This document shows positions 46,381 through 59,400 of a stretch of DNA of 64,000 nt, piece after piece. Origin of the DNA: Chlorokybus atmophyticus (lineage: Eukaryota; Streptophyta; Chlorokybophyceae; Chlorokybales; Chlorokybaceae); NCBI GenBank assembly GCA_009103225.1, contig RHPI01001116.1:1-64000 (forward strand). Direction: 5' to 3'. Position 1 is the stretch's first letter, and the number at the start of each line of letters is the position of its first letter. Under the pieces are notes generated by a model, which saw nothing but the letters and a program-made list of their open reading frames with translations, made no database searches and had not been told where the DNA came from. A program made the position numbers and the translations under genes.

Positions 46381-49300
46381 CGTGAGTGAAGCTCACAAGA
46401 AGCCGAGAAGCAGCTATGTTGAAGCCAAGCTTCGTAGCGTCAACTTGCCGCTTCTAGCTGACATCAGTGAGCTTGCCACGTGGCGGATTGCGGCAGGCGT
46501 CATGGGGGCCGGCGACGGCGAGGAGGAGCAGGAAGAGGAGGTTGAATGGGACAAGCAAGACTACGAAGCGAGTTGTCAGTGTTGAGTGGAGTTGCTCGGA
46601 GCAGGCACAGCGACAGCCATGCAACTGGATCAGAGGTGCACATGAGTTTCGTGTGTGCTTGCCACGACATGGTCAAGCATGCAATACGCAGCAGCTAGTC
46701 ACTCACTGTCACAATGTTGCTGTATCGAATGCGTATGCTGGCCAAGCTTGCCACACTGTGCGTGCACAAAAGTAAGCTTGATTGGTCATGCTTAGTCCAG
46801 CGCAAGCGAACTTAAGCAGCATGCTCCTGTTTTCCTATACCCTACCAATGATATATTTTGCCCTCAAGATGACGTGTGTTTTAATGCGATAGCGGCTAGG
46901 CAAAACATGCCAAGGAGATTGAGGCTGCGGTTGGCAGACATCCTATGTGCTGGCCACATGCAGTGGGCAATACCGTCATTAGCACACTTTGCCTGCGAAT
47001 GGCATTGCAGCAGCAACTTAGAGTCGTCCGTAGCTGCTCACAGATGTTCGTTACCAGATATGGCAGCGGTTTCAGCGAGACCAATGTAACCAAGTTCGGT
47101 CTGTCGGCACGGGGCTCCAACAACCATACGGGGTACAAGTTTAGCCAAGACGTGATCTGGGTAAGGCTGGGGTGTCTAGTTGTACTGCAACATTTGTAGG
47201 TTGTTTGCTCTGCAGTCATGCTTGTGTTGGCCCATCTCCACATAGCATTCATGCAAGAAACATGTCCTCATCACCAATGGTTGATGTTGAACAGGTGCGT
47301 GAGGATGCTGGTAAAGTTGACATATGGTAAGTGACATCGTGACGGTTGCAACGTGTGAGAGGGTCTGATCGGCTTGTGTGAGATTGCTTCATTGCTCCGT
47401 GACAGGGTCGAGCGTCTGGACACCAGTGCCTGTGCCAGCATATCTTACCACACCGAGGATGGTCCAAGAGGCAGGTATATGCAACCTGGTGGTATTCAGC
47501 TGTTTGCTAGCGCTCGTGCAGCTCTCATGAACTGCTGTAGCAGCGCACTAGCAGCTTGCAACACAAGTAACCAAAAGGTACGGTGCATTGCAGGGAAGGC
47601 ATCAACTATATTGCAGCAAGTGGTCGCCTTACTTTCGAACCAGGAGAGGTAGTCTTGCGCACTTCTCAGGAACTGCATTAGCATGAATGCATTAAAGCAC
47701 GCATGCGTGCATGCGCACATGCTTGCAAGCATGTGCATGCGGTTGCGACTGCTTTGTTAGTAAACACGGCTTAGCACAGTAGGCCCAATCAAGTGCTGTT
47801 GCAGCACTGCGCATTCATCTATCCATTCATCCCATTCCTCTATCCACGCCAACAGTGTGTAATGGTCAGGCCAGGAAGGAAATAACCGTACACGTTGTAC
47901 CTGATGACATAAACTACACGCGGGCACGCTTTCATGTGCGTCTCAATGACGACAGTGGCCAGCTGCTTGCCAGTGCCACGGTGTTTGTGCACGACTCCAT
48001 CTCACGAACAGTTGCGGCAGTGTCATTTATCTATGACTCACGCATATTCCAGGTACACAGACTGCGCATGCTTGCAAATGTTGTTGAGCTTCGCTCTGCA
48101 CGTTTACAGCACATCCTGGCTTTGCTCTTATCAAGCTTGCTGACAGACCTTCTTAGGCGCAGCCATCGTGTTCAGCATTCTGATGCCGCCACTCCAGCTG
48201 CTGTACGTCTCAAAGTCACATGACAGCAATCTGCAGGTGCAGTAGCATTGGTGTGCGCACTTGCTTTTTGATATGAGTGGAGTGATTGCTTCGCTGTAAC
48301 TGCTGGTGGTACGTGCAGGTGGCTTACACATTCCTCTTTGGGCTCTTCCTGCTTGACATGCTCTTGCACAGGTATAAAATGTCGCACAGTGGTGTGGTCT
48401 CAATCCCCTCAAGTGCTATTGATCACAGCGCGTCCTGGCCTGCAGTTGGGCTCGCTGGCCACTGGGCTACCTGTTTACAACAGGCTTTGGAATGGACTTG
48501 TTGCATTTGGCTGGTGTTGTGACTCTTCTCGACTGGTTGGTAGCACCTATCCGAGAGGATCGTGTCTCTATGCCGCTGGACAGCATATACCTTTGGGAAG
48601 AAAGGCGCTTCATGTGGGGTCAGGTTTGTTTAGAGCTGCGTCGGGCAGTCCATGCCGGCTCTGCTAAACATCTCGTGCACAACAGGTGGCACGCACAATG
48701 AAGATCACACTGTTAATGGCGCAGTTCAGCGACCTGACTTTTCATCTGGTGTGCACTATGTTTTTGCACACATTATTGCGCCACAGTCCTTGTCCATCCT
48801 GTGACGTGGTTTGTGTCTGTGCAGGCGCAATGGGTGATTCTGCAGAAGAAACGCGCGCGCGTCGCGACTCAGTCTGCTATACAAAATACGCGGTCCAGAG
48901 TAAAAGCGTTGCGACTGCACTATGGTCCACAGTCACTGCGCTGGTTATTCCTTAGCGACAGGCAAGCACCTAGCTCAAATGAGGACAGAATGGTCGTCAT
49001 CAGCGAGGAGCGTCAATTGCTTGCACAGCCTACTCGAGTAAGCTTTTGCCAAAGCCAGATGGTGGTTGCCTTGCCCAATACAGATTCTCAACTCTTTGCA
49101 GGTGTTATTGTTGCTTGTAGAGAGCATCGTATCACAAGTTGTGCGGCTGGTGACTCTGGTGGCCGTCGTTGTGGTTATTGTGACCCTACCTCCGACTCGC
49201 TTGCAAGACCGAGGCCTTCTCGTGCTTGCCACAGCTGCCAGCTTAAACACTACGAGTGCCTCACTAGTTGGTCAACTGGCTGGTTCTTCATACGCCGCCC

Positions 49301-50255
49301 TTCCATTCGCAGGTATACCCCAGCTGTGCTACTCCATCCTCCCTTCATTGTTGGCGTGTAGTTCCAGGTCTGATACTGAGAACCGTGCAGATGACGACAA
49401 TTTTGTGTCATTCAACAGTCGCACAACTGACCTGGTGTTCCTTAAAGTCGATGGAAGACAGGTTGATAACTTTACTGACTATGCTCGCCTAGCAACTCTG
49501 CGACCGTGGTTTGAAATAAGGGCGTATGGCTACAATACAACCTCTTCAGGCTTTGCACGGTACTTCGCTGCTGACATATCCAAAAGCTTACTCTCTGGTC
49601 ATTGGGTTCAAGAAGTTTTGTTTGTGCTTGTCTCTGGCAATACTGCCTGTAGCATGTTTGACATGCCATCGCTTGATTGTATACATTCAGCGGGCTGATG
49701 AATGCATGCGGGCAGCTGCAACGTCACCATCAGTAAAGGGATTGTCGCATCTGTGGAGGATGACTGCGACAGCGCTTCCATTTACGACGCAACAAGGCTC
49801 ATCCACGATCTGGCCCAGCGGTTCCTGTTGCTCGCAGTCTTGCTCATCGGTCTTTCATTGCTTGGTATATTTTTTCTGTTGTTGGACGTGCTCGCAAGCC
49901 GCGTAAGCCCTCTTTTGCTTCTCCTCTCGCACGCGCGGATGCTGCGAGCAGCCATTGAAGACATGCTCGATGAATGGAAGAAGTTCATACAGGAGCAGGA
50001 TGCCTGTGAAGATCAGCATATGTCAACGGTATGGACATCTGCTGCGTGCACGGATACCATTCGTGCAGGCATTTGACATTGTCCATTCTTGTGCAGGATG
50101 CTGCAGATGGTGAAGGTCATAACTCACCAGCCGCTGACATTGCGGATGCTGAGTCTTCCATTTTCAGCGTGCGCAACGCGCCAACAAGCTCGCGTCAAGT
50201 GATTGAAGCCACTGGCGGAGCGGACCGGAGCCAGCTGGTGAACCATGTGGCTTAG
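46381..50255 (+). CDS. Multi-pass membrane protein of unknown family
   Basis: Many short exons; I do not recognise the family. Readable parts in order: an acidic exon (46395-46580, [18 protein letters not shown]); about 47050-47160 ([20 protein letters not shown]); about 47407-47485; about 47858-48050 ([18 protein letters not shown]); a TM exon about 48152-48236 ([20 protein letters not shown]); 48320-48371 ([16 protein letters not shown]); 48442-48627 ([20 protein letters not shown]); about 48688-48750 and 48827-49036 (basic, KKRARVATQ); 49103-49310 with a long TM segment; an N-glycosylation-rich loop to about 49690; a TM exon around 49800-49905 ([20 protein letters not shown]); and an acidic tail exon 50097-50255 ending TAG. 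At least five TM helices are predicted. The start codon is uncertain. The TAG could be avoided by a donor at 50240, joining it to the next entry. Confidence 0.5.
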
Positions 50256-50289
50256 TGAGAAGTTTTTTCAATTGTGTTGCATGTGTGCT

Positions 50290-53111
50290 GAGTGACCTAT
50301 GCCAGGCTCTTGCAAGGTGGCGGCTTGCAACCAGGGCAGCGCTGCGCTCAAAATCGACATTCAATGCTGTAAGGTTTCTGCAGCTTCTTCAAGCACGCTA
50401 CGAGATCATAGCAGGGCGCCCGCTGCGTCTTCTTATTGCAACCCTTCAGGTACTGCCGATGAACGTGCTTGCAGTATTTGTTACATGCTTGCTGGTATCA
50501 CCACTGGCACGTGGTGATCTCTGTTGTGGGACAGGATGCACAATCAGCGTTCGCATTGCCGATTTCCCAACAGCGCAGACATCTGCTGCACGCACGCGCG
50601 TATTATGAGTCCAAAGTCACGCCAGTCTTGCACACGCTGGCAAGACACTTGGACAGTGGCACCCTCACGCGTGTACGTCTTCTCTCGGCTGTGCGCCTTG
50701 CATGCAACAGTACAACACGAGTCACTTGCAAATTGCCACAAGCGCTAGCTTGCTGACTTGAGCACGAATTGCAGGAACATCTCGCAACTGCAGCCCAAGC
50801 CGTTGTGCCGCGGTTCTCATTCTCCCCAGCGCCAGGGTCCAAGCTCTCCCGCATGCTGAATGTTGCGACCGCGGTGGTTGACTTCATGCAAGTGCGTGTC
50901 TATGGGAGCACAGCGGCTTGTGCACGAAGTGGTAGAGATTGAAACTTCCCTTGCTCATGTATTGGTGGTGATGCAGGTCAACTTGTTGGCAGCAGCGGAT
51001 TCCCTCGACAGGCAGGTTCGCGAGACCCTCAAGCTGCAGGAGTCCAATCCTGTGACCAGCAGCTGCATAGAAGACTATGCGCTGACTTTGGTAACACAAG
51101 TTGCATTGATGTTGCGCGAGTTGTAATGCTGTCTACATGGTAGAGCAATGGCTCAACATATGCCCGGGCCAGGTTCGGCCAAGGATAAGGAGGAAGCTGT
51201 CGACGGTAGGCGTACAAGTATCGCACGACTTTGACAAGTTTAATGTCAGCCAACTCAGCCGCGAGATACTGTCAGCAGCAAAGCAAAGAATCGCGCAGCG
51301 CCTGGAGGCGTTTGAGCTGGATGTGCCAGGTCTGTGACTTGCAGCTGCTGCCATAGCTGTTGGACAAGCACCACATGTTTAGCAGAAGTCAAAAGTTACA
51401 TTGCGTATGCAGTCATCAATCCAAAAAGTCGCAACTCATGCTTGTCAAGTGCTGTGCAATACAGAAGGTTATGAGGTGCATGCTGTAAAGGGTTGTGAGC
51501 AGTACTGTTCTTACAGCTTCTGTTGTGTTATGGACAGGCTCGTGGCATTGTTTATAGCCCATGTTACATGATTACATCAAAGTTTGCAGCTGGCAGTGTA
51601 CACGCAGTGCTTGCTGACCTCTGCTATCGCAACCTTGTGTGCAGACTGGTACTGGGAGAGCACAAGTTCCGGACTTGCGGCAAACGTTGAGCGCGTGCTG
51701 GTTGAGAACGCGCTGCGGAGATTGGAGCAGAAGGGCGTGGCGGTTCCAGTGGAAATGCAGCGCAGCAGTCGCGATGTCGGAGCTCTCAGGCAGTCGCTTG
51801 AGGCGCAGCTCTGCCGGGAGTTGGAAGCCAAACTCTCTTCGCATGCTGCCTCTGCCGGGTCGCTGGGCTACGAAGACCTCAGCTGGCTGCTCATCAGCAG
51901 CGTGCAGGTCTGGCAGCGTCAGTAATGACCAACTCAAGCAATACAAGACAAGTTTGTCACACCAACACCGTCATCATTGAAGCAAGCACAGTAACAGGAC
52001 AGGACAGGACAGGACACCATTTCGTCATGATCGTCATCTTGTGTGCTCATCATTGAAAGATGGCATGTCATGATGTCAGACTGCATTGCCTGCGCTATGC
52101 TTATATAGAGGGAGAGACTTCCACAATGGTCCGCCCTGTAACTGTTGCTTCACCTTGCAACAGAGCGAAGATCCCATCGCGGCGCTGCTGTTAACGATTA
52201 AGGCATGCCTGTCAAAGGGCTGCCTGCCAGGGCAAATTGTGCAAAGGACATCTGTGAGAGCGAAGCTCCACAACGTCATAACCACCGCTTGCAGCAACAC
52301 AGTCCAGGGCAGCCGCTTGCAAAGGGTGCTAGAGGAGCAACTCAGTGCACAAAAGCTTGATGCCGGCACGCTGAGCCATGTGCTATCACAGCAAGCTGAG
52401 GTGTGTCTGAGTGGTTGCATCACATGCATGCCATTGAGCGCTCAAGCAAGTATGCGTACGGTTTCTTCAACAGTAGTAGTCCCATGTTGGTTCCATTAAC
52501 CATGCATGCTTCTGGAGTTAATCCTCATCCTTAGGTGATCTCCATGCTGTCTGAGGCCATAAACGAGGGTGTCAGCAAGGACAGTGCCAGGCGCGCTAGC
52601 CATCTTTTGCAGCAGGCGGCTGCGATCTTCAAGGTCATAGAGGAGCACTCTCTCGGGACAACCGTGGACGCCACGAGCAGGCATCTTTTGAACTTGCCCT
52701 TCCTTGCCGAGTGGGGCGTCCCGCTCAACCCTATGTCGACGGTCAACATCCCATTGAGCTTTGAGGAGGTCTGCGGCAACGACAGCGCACTCCGAGAGGT
52801 GTGTGTGTGCGGGCGTGCACTTGTTCTGTTCTAGAAGAGTGCAAGGACATGCGTGCGCGTGGTCGCGTGCTCTCAGGGCTTTGTGCATCCGTTATTGCAA
52901 GTATTGCAAGCACATCGGCAATGTGCTCTCGCGTGAACATGTTCGTCTTTTCTTGCAGCTGCTCGAGCTTCCAGTTGTTGCGGAAGCCACCGCGGTCGTG
53001 TTGTTTCGAGCTTTGGTACGCATGGGTTTCATCGTGGAGGTAGGCCAGCGGTTGTCCGCTAGCCATCGATTCGGGGCGTTCTGGCGATCCTGCTGGCAGA
53101 ACATGTGGTGA
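50290..53111 (+). CDS. Unrecognised helical protein, possibly the C-terminal half of the preceding gene
   Basis: Exon-like blocks with GT-AG borders follow one another on the + strand: about 50536-50712 (YYESKVTPVLHTLARHLDSG), 50776-50890 (VVPRFSFSPAPGSKLSRML), 50978-51090 (NLLAAADSLDRQVRETLKLQ), about 51210-51330 (SHDFDKFNVSQLSREILSAA), about 51590-51908 (ENALRRLEQKGVAVPVEMQR), about 52162-52400 (LHNVITTACSNTVQGSRLQR), 52535-52798 (ASHLLQQAAAIFKVIEEHSL), 52959-53111 (VVLFRALVRMGFIVEVGQRL, stop TGA). The composition is amphipathic helical, with no TM segment and no motif I know. No clear ATG starts it. It may simply continue the membrane protein upstream. Confidence 0.4.
51986..52016. repeat. 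(GGACA)n short tandem repeat
   Basis: About five ACAGG/GGACA units lie in an intron or spacer of the unrecognised helical protein gene. Confidence 0.85.
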
Positions 53112-54940
53112 TGTTGGAGCTGTGGAGTTTTACTCCCACGGCTGAGTTATTCTTGACTAGTGACCGCTCAGGTTGGTGAGCTGTGATTCTGGGTAACCAA
53201 CTGTACGCGCAAGATCAACAGCACGAGCGGCATTGCAGCTGTTTATAAATTTGTTACATTACTCCTGCTGAGGGGTGGATGTTGGTGAAGTGGATCCATC
53301 ACAGGATTTACCTCTGATGTGATTGGAGTGCATAGCCTTGTAGCCCTGTACAGATTGTTATTGCCACGTTCTCTCAAACCAACTGTCATACAAATTGCAT
53401 CATTCTATGCTGGCTCTGTTGTACTGCGTTGTCATGGACTGCTGCTTTGCTTCCTTGTATCCTTGGCTGCTAGTGCTTACAATAACATTGTGCAGTATGC
53501 CCAGCAGTGCTGTTGGACTTGTGTACCGCTGCCCGCCTGTCTAGACGCCATATTGGATGCCAGTGAACATGCTCCTGCCGGGGGTGGTATAGGCTGCTCG
53601 ATAACAAGCACTCTTTATGCAGACGCATAGTGCAGCCATTGTGACTGCGTGCTCACTGTTATGCCGTCATACACGCAGCACCGGTATTACCATACATTCT
53701 TACCACACATCGTCTGTTCACACAGCATACATTCTCACGCTGCACACCGCCTTCATCTCCACACATCATACCACCATTCTCGATTGCTTGCTGATTGCTC
53801 GCACTACACGTATCTGTGGCCATGGTAAGCAGCAACAGCGATAACAACACCAATTCGATAAGCCTCTTAACCCACCCTACCTACCCACTCCACTCTCACA
53901 CAACTCAACTGCTTAGCTGCATAGCAAGCCATCTTGTTGTGTCCACAACTGTGAACAGGAGCATGTTATAAGATTTACCACAATGTACGAAATAAAGCGC
54001 TTGCGTACTTGATGCCAAACGGGAGTGACAGCTGTACCTACACTCTTAACATAGGTTTGGGTGCAGCATCGGCAACGAATCGAGTAGTAGTGCTGAGGAC
54101 GCCAACGTTGGTGGCGTGCTAAGTGTTGTTTTATAGGTGCTGTCACTGTCATGGTTAGATCAAGCGGTGTGCTGTGATGTGTGCTAAGCTGTGTAATGAT
54201 GTGTGTGGCACAGCTTTTTATCAGACACAATGATGGCGTGGGTGGCGTGAGTGGTAGAGAGCGACTGGTGTTGTGATGTATCATACATAACTTGCATGAA
54301 AGCTTCACATGTATGTATGGGATTACTTGCTTATTTCTGCCTTAACCACGCAGTACTACACGCAAAGTCTCTCATGAATATGCTTGCACAATCCGCAGTA
54401 TCCAGTAATGCTTCACAATGAGCACAGGAGTTCAAACTCCTGCTTTGGACCACATACCATGTCAGAACTCCTGACTCAGGAGTAAGTGATTTTACTGTAG
54501 GCATGACTTAGTTACACAGATCGACTGATAGTGTTGTAGTCTATATGGTGACAGTAGATCTGAGATGGCATACTACACCGACGAATGTGATTGTTAGTGT
54601 TGTAGTCTATGTGGTGACAATAGATTTTAGACGGATTGGTACATCAACGATTGTGACAAGTTGCAGGGGTTACAACAGTAATCAGCTGTAGGCGTGCAAC
54701 TTTGCACGAATATAGCCAGCACTACTAGCAAGACTGAGAATGGTTGGTTACCAAGGCACTACTGACTTAGTGTTTCCCCATGACATAGGCGAGACAGCCA
54801 AAAGCCATTTCCAATAAACTCGCAGTGGAAGCATCAACAGGTGCAAAGCTACTGCTACAACAGTAAAAAATTTACTGTAAGCCAAAACTATACAAACCAG
54901 CCACCAAAACTACAAGCTGTGCTGCTGAGTGTAATCAGCC
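53112..54940. other. Intergenic, no gene seen
   Basis: No exon is recognised. It contains a palindromic AGGAGTTCAAACTCCT at 54425-54440, with further CAGGAGT copies to 54483, and an imperfect 66-bp direct repeat at 54527-54658. Confidence 0.5.
54527..54658. repeat. Imperfect 66-bp tandem duplication
   Basis: TAGTGTTGTAGTCTATATGG at 54529 recurs as TAGTGTTGTAGTCTATGTGG at 54595. Similarity continues weakly to the end of each unit. Confidence 0.7.
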
Positions 54941-56316
54941 TTACAATACATCAACTTCAACGCCTCCACGGCCAGCATCCTTCTTGGGCACAGTGATAGT
55001 GACCAAACCATGCTCGCATTGAGCCGCTGCGCGCGTACCATCTGCATCTTGTGGCAGTGTAAACTTCTCCACCCTCTCAATCGTGTCACTTGACCTGTTC
55101 GCGGTGACAGTGAGGCTGTTCCCAACAACCCGCACACGCACGTCCTCGCGGCTGTAGCCTGGCACCTCCACGCGGTAACGGTAGGAGGTTGGTGATGATG
55201 ATGAGCTAGTCCTGGCAGACGAAGTTGATGAGGCAGAGGGTCTTGCTTGCGAGTTTGAACTGGAGGTTGAGGCGGTTTCTGCTGAAGTCGTTCCAAAGGT
55301 CTCCCAGGTTTTGCGGAAGGTGTTCAGCATCTCTTCGTATGAAGGGTTGTTGCTGCCAGGCTTGGAAAATGGTCCCTTTTCCCAGGCTTGACGAAAAAGA
55401 TCTTCCAGGTTGGGAGGGGATGTGGAAGTGGAAGTCGAGGTGTTTCTGTCATATTGCGATTTGGCAGTCTGCACTTGTTCCTAATGACAAACCCAGTATG
55501 AGCAATGTGGCATGCACAAGCAGCTGGTGGCATGCAGCACCTGGCAGAGATGCATGATAGTAGGAGCGAATACATATACGCAAGCAGCTGGTGGCATGCA
55601 ACGCCTGGAAGTGATGCCTGCTATGCAAAACAGGTCATCCTACGCAAGTAAGTGGTCAAACAATCGCAGATGACACTGAATAGCCAGTAGAAATGTCACC
55701 AGGACATACACGCACACAAAAAGATCAGTCAATTGTGCCTCGAGCACACAACAACTCCTAAGCAGCCTCACACAACTCCCTACATGCAACGTGTGCACAC
55801 CGCAGCCACCACAACCAAAACGTACCCTTAGCCAGCGCTCCACCAGTGGCCTCGCCGCTGCCGCTGCTGCTCCAACGATTGGCGCCAAGGCCGCGGCCAG
55901 CTCAGCAACCCCTCCAAAGCTATTTCTGCGCCCGTATCCCTTCCCATACCAGCCCGCAGACTCGCCCCATGGCTCAAAGAAGGGGTCATTAGCTGAGGCA
56001 ACAATTCCCTTGCGGCGCTGCAAAGAATTGCATAATTGGTCAACAATCAGCACGCAACTAGTATGCTCACCAAGCCGTGACATACAAACAGGTGTGACTA
56101 CAAGTCAAATCCGCAGCAGACTCAACTTACCTGCACCAGTCTAGAAGGCAGGACAACGGCAGCATAGTGGCGACTGCCGCAGCAAGGGCGCTGTCGCACG
56201 AGCAGACGCGCACCGCTGAACTCGCTGGAAGACGAGGACGCAACGCTGCTGCTAGCTGTTGCCGCCGAAGCCACAGTCGCTGCCGCCGCCGCCATGATGC
56301 TCACAGATGCTACCAC
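54941..56316 (-). CDS. Plastid-targeted small heat-shock protein (HSP20/alpha-crystallin domain)
   Basis: Exons 56131-56316, 55826-56017 and 54941-55480 (TAA) join in frame to 305 residues. Exon 1 is an Ala/Ser-rich, Arg-containing leader that looks like a chloroplast transit peptide (start at 56316; a second ATG eight codons later). Exon 2 carries ANDPFFEPWGESAG. Exon 3 starts with a Ser/Thr-rich linker and ends with the alpha-crystallin domain: YRYRVEVPGYSREDVRVRVV, VEKFTLPQDAD, then HGLVTITVPKKD. In this family the domain dimerises and holds unfolding proteins. No I-x-I motif is seen at the C-terminus, which ends EVDVL. The TAA ending this gene supports the standard genetic code. Confidence 0.88.
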
Positions 56317-56344
56317 ACTGACAAGGCTACTACAGCCAAAGTGC

Positions 56345-56405
56345 CAGCATATATATATACTTGCTCCTCAAAATGCTGCCCGGGCGCGGCTCGCTATTGG
56401 TTGTT
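56345..56405 (-). promoter_or_regulatory. Promoter elements of the HSP20 gene
   Basis: Reading toward the gene on the - strand, a CCAAT box (complement of ATTGG at 56394-56398) is followed by a TATATATATA box at 56351-56361, about 40 bp upstream of the start codon. The leader would then be only about 10-15 nt. I see no clear inverted GAA heat-shock element in the 150 bp examined. Confidence 0.5.
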
Positions 56406-56697
56406 TGCAGTGCGCGTCATAGCGCGGTGGTTGCCGTAAGCAATAGCCACCGTCGATAGACTCGCACTGGCCATCTCATGGCTGGTTATGTGCCACCAGA
56501 TACTCCGTTGCCACGCAAGCTTAATGATTGTTGCGGAAAGTGCAGTGCGCGGCCGATCTACCGTGGTAGACGCTTGGGCGTCGGATGCCCGCACTGTTGA
56601 ACGACCCGATGTGAATGCTGCATCGACTAGTTAGAGCAGTTTATTTGGAGGATGAACGTGAGCTGCATCCACAGGAAGCGAGTGAATCCGTATAAGT

Positions 56698-57303
56698 CTA
56701 AAGCAACTCACGGCAGTGCGTAAGATGCCTGTCAGGCTCCCAACTGTTCTGTTCTGGGCCATACCCTTTCCACTTATCTAAATAGCGGGTTGCGCGGCCA
56801 CAACTATTGAGTTTATGGTCCAAAATAGCTTCCACCTCGTATTCGAGCTTGCTATCCACCGTGACAGGTGGAGGTGGAGGCTGAGTCCTTCCGTCTGAGC
56901 GGTAAGGTATCAACAAGTTAACATGGAAAACGTTGTGTACACGCATGCTTGGGGGCAATTGCAGTCTATAAGCATGCGAACCTATCCTTTCAATGGTAGT
57001 AAAGGGACCTAATCATCTGGGAAGCAATTTGCTCGCTCCCGTACCCTTGATGGTTATATTCTTTGCATTGAGCAACACCTTGTCGCTCACATTGAAAGTG
57101 GCCATCTTTCGATGTTTATCAGCATAAGCTTGTTGTCTAGCTTGTGCTTCGGACAAGCACAGCTTAGCTCGAGCCAGATGTTCTTGCATCGCAACGGCAA
57201 AGTCCTTTGCCGCTGGTACAGAGAGTTCATTGCGAGGCATACGCAACGAAGCAGGTGTGTTCGGATGTATCCCGTAATTCAAGAGAACGGGGTTGCCATG
57301 CAT
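56698..57303 (-). pseudogene. Integrase C-terminal part and chromodomain
   Basis: The first block (57013-57303) has the GKLL-type post-core segment (NVSDKVLLNAKNI). The second (56698-56958) reads VFHVNLLIPY, then the chromodomain with YEVEAILDHK, YLDKWKGYG and NSWEP. This type of domain directs integration to methylated chromatin. The two blocks are separated by a frame break. Confidence 0.8.
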
Positions 57304-57375
57304 TGTGTATCGCGAACTCCGCCATAGGCAATTACTTATCCCAATCTAAGTGGTCGGGAGACACATAATGTCGAA

Positions 57376-57960
57376 TCATTCTTCAAGCACTTGATTTGCT
57401 CGCTCAGTTTGACCATTTGTTTGTGGGTGAAAAGCAGTCGACATGCTTTGTTTCACACCCAACAACCCACAGACTTTTCGCCAAAACGTTGAGACAAATC
57501 TTGAATCACAGTCTATTACAAGCTCGCGGGGAACCCCGTGTGCCCCAAAAAACCGTTTGCACAAACAAGTGTGCTAAGTCCCGTGCACTCACCGTAGTGG
57601 AGCATGGAACAAAATGCACCATTTTTGTAAGCCTGTCGACAAAAACAGTAATAGCTGTGTTTTTAGCAGCTGCTTCCGGAAGGTCAATAATTAAGTCCAT
57701 ACTAACACTGTCCCACTTTTGTTCAGGGATGCTTAACGGTTTCAGCAAATCTAATGTTTCTGTCGCAACGGCTTATTCGTTGGCACACATCACATGTGCG
57801 AGAGTGATCCACATCAATGGTCATTGACGGTCACCAGTACAACTGTTGCGCGTGCTTGAGCGTCGTATGCTTGCTCAAGTGCCCAGCGTACGGTGGGTTA
57901 TGCACTGATTGCATGCACTTTGTGCATAAGTCTGTGAAGTTAGGTATGACCAACTGCTCT
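57376..57960 (-). pseudogene. Integrase zinc-binding and core region
   Basis: HHCC-like remains are AGHLSKHTTLKHAQQLYW and TCDVCQR (about 57780-57900). Core remains are MDLIIDLPEAA, TVFVDRLTKMVHFVP, VIDCDSRFVSTFW and TAFHPQTNGQTERANQ, in at least two frames. The catalytic Asp residues and the region of the Glu are recognisable, but no continuous frame exists. Confidence 0.8.
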
Positions 57961-57988
57961 CCTTTATACCACAGATTTTCCTTCTTGC

Positions 57989-58430
57989 TCATTTGAGAAG
58001 TGTTGGCCAGACTGTTAAACCAATTGTCTGTCGCATAGCCCTTCCATACCTCTTTTTAAAAGGGTTCTTGGTGGGTGCAATGCGCTGTATTCGCGAGCGC
58101 GTAAGTGCTAGGAGAACCGGACTGCGGCTAAGTGGATCAGCCATATTGGTGCGTCCGGGACGATATTGCCATGTGAATGTGAAACGAGATAAAAACTCAT
58201 TCCACCTGCCTTGTCGTCGGGATAAGTTTTGTTGCGTGTGAAATAAGGTAAGAGGATTGTAATCCGTAATTACTGAGAATTCCACCCCTTTTATGTATCA
58301 ACGCCAAGTGCGTAATGCATGCACAACACCGAGTAATCATGTTCGGTAGTTGTGTCATTACGTTCGGCAGGGTTGAATTTTCTGCTTTTATATGCATACG
58401 GCTTGTCGCCTTGAAGCACCACTGCACCAC
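57989..58430 (-). pseudogene. RNase H domain
   Basis: PYAYKSRKFNPAERN occurs near 58380 and FSVITDYNPLTLFHTQ near 58270, with GRWNEFLSRFTFTWQYRPG following. The parts are in different frames. Confidence 0.75.
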
Positions 58431-58750
58431 ATCATATCACCATGATGGTGGATGCATCACTGACCACCACAAAAGGTTTGGTGTGATCCGGAAAAGCTAA
58501 CACGGGTGCCTTTGTCAATGCATTTTTATGCATGAGAAGGCTTTCTCATGTGCTTCTGTCCACCCAAACTTGACATCTTTATGAAGTAAAGATGTTAATG
58601 CATTGGCCATGGTCGAACACCCTTGCATGAACTTGCAAAAGTAATTGGCCAAGCCTAAAAAAGCTCGTAATTAATGCACATCTTTTGGTGGTGGCCAATC
58701 TTTGATTGCCGACACCTTGTGGGGATCAGGTTTCAACCCGTCCTTAACAA

Positions 58751-59400
58751 TTACGTGTCCAGAAAGGGAAGTTTTTCTTGTGCAAAGTTGCATTTGGACA
58801 GGTTGGCAAAGAATTTGTGTTTTCGCAATTTTGACGACACCGTTTGCAAATGCTTGTGGTGTTCCTCCCGGGTTTTTTTATTAAACACAACAATATCATC
58901 TAGATATACCAGCACAAAGTGATACAGCTCATCCACAAAGACAGCATTTATAGCTGCCTGAAACGTTGCGGTTGCGTTCGTCAACCCAAAAGGCAACACT
59001 TTATACTTAAAGTGCCCTATAGGTGTACGAAAAGCTGTCTTTTGTACATCCTCAGGATGAATCCTAATTTGATGATAACCACTTGTCAGATGCAGTGTGC
59101 TAAACACTGTTGCACCTGACAACTTATTAAACATATCATCAATTCTGGGCAAAGGGTACCTGTTTTTTACAGTCACCTTATTTAATGCCCGATAATCCAT
59201 ACACATTCGCAACCTTGCCATTTTTTTTTGGGCACGAATAGAATAGGTGCTCCGAATGGGGAGATACTCTTGGTAATTAAACCTTTATTAAGCAACTCCT
59301 TTAGCTGCTTTCCCATTTCCGCATGCTCTAAGGGACTTAGCCTATGAAGAGGCCGCCATGGTGGCTTAGCTCCCTCTTCGAGTGGGATTGTGTGGTGAAT
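58751..59400 (-). pseudogene. Reverse transcriptase domain
   Basis: CMDYRALNKVTVKNRYPLPR, FRTPIGHFKYKVLPFGLTNA and the YLDD box (LVYLDDIVVF) are in one 156-codon frame. The first catalytic motif reads FSTLHLTSGYHQIRI: the usual Asp before L-x-SGY is His. The N-terminal KGLITKSISPFGAPILFVPKK lies in an adjacent frame. The product would be inactive unless this is a sequence error. Confidence 0.85.
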
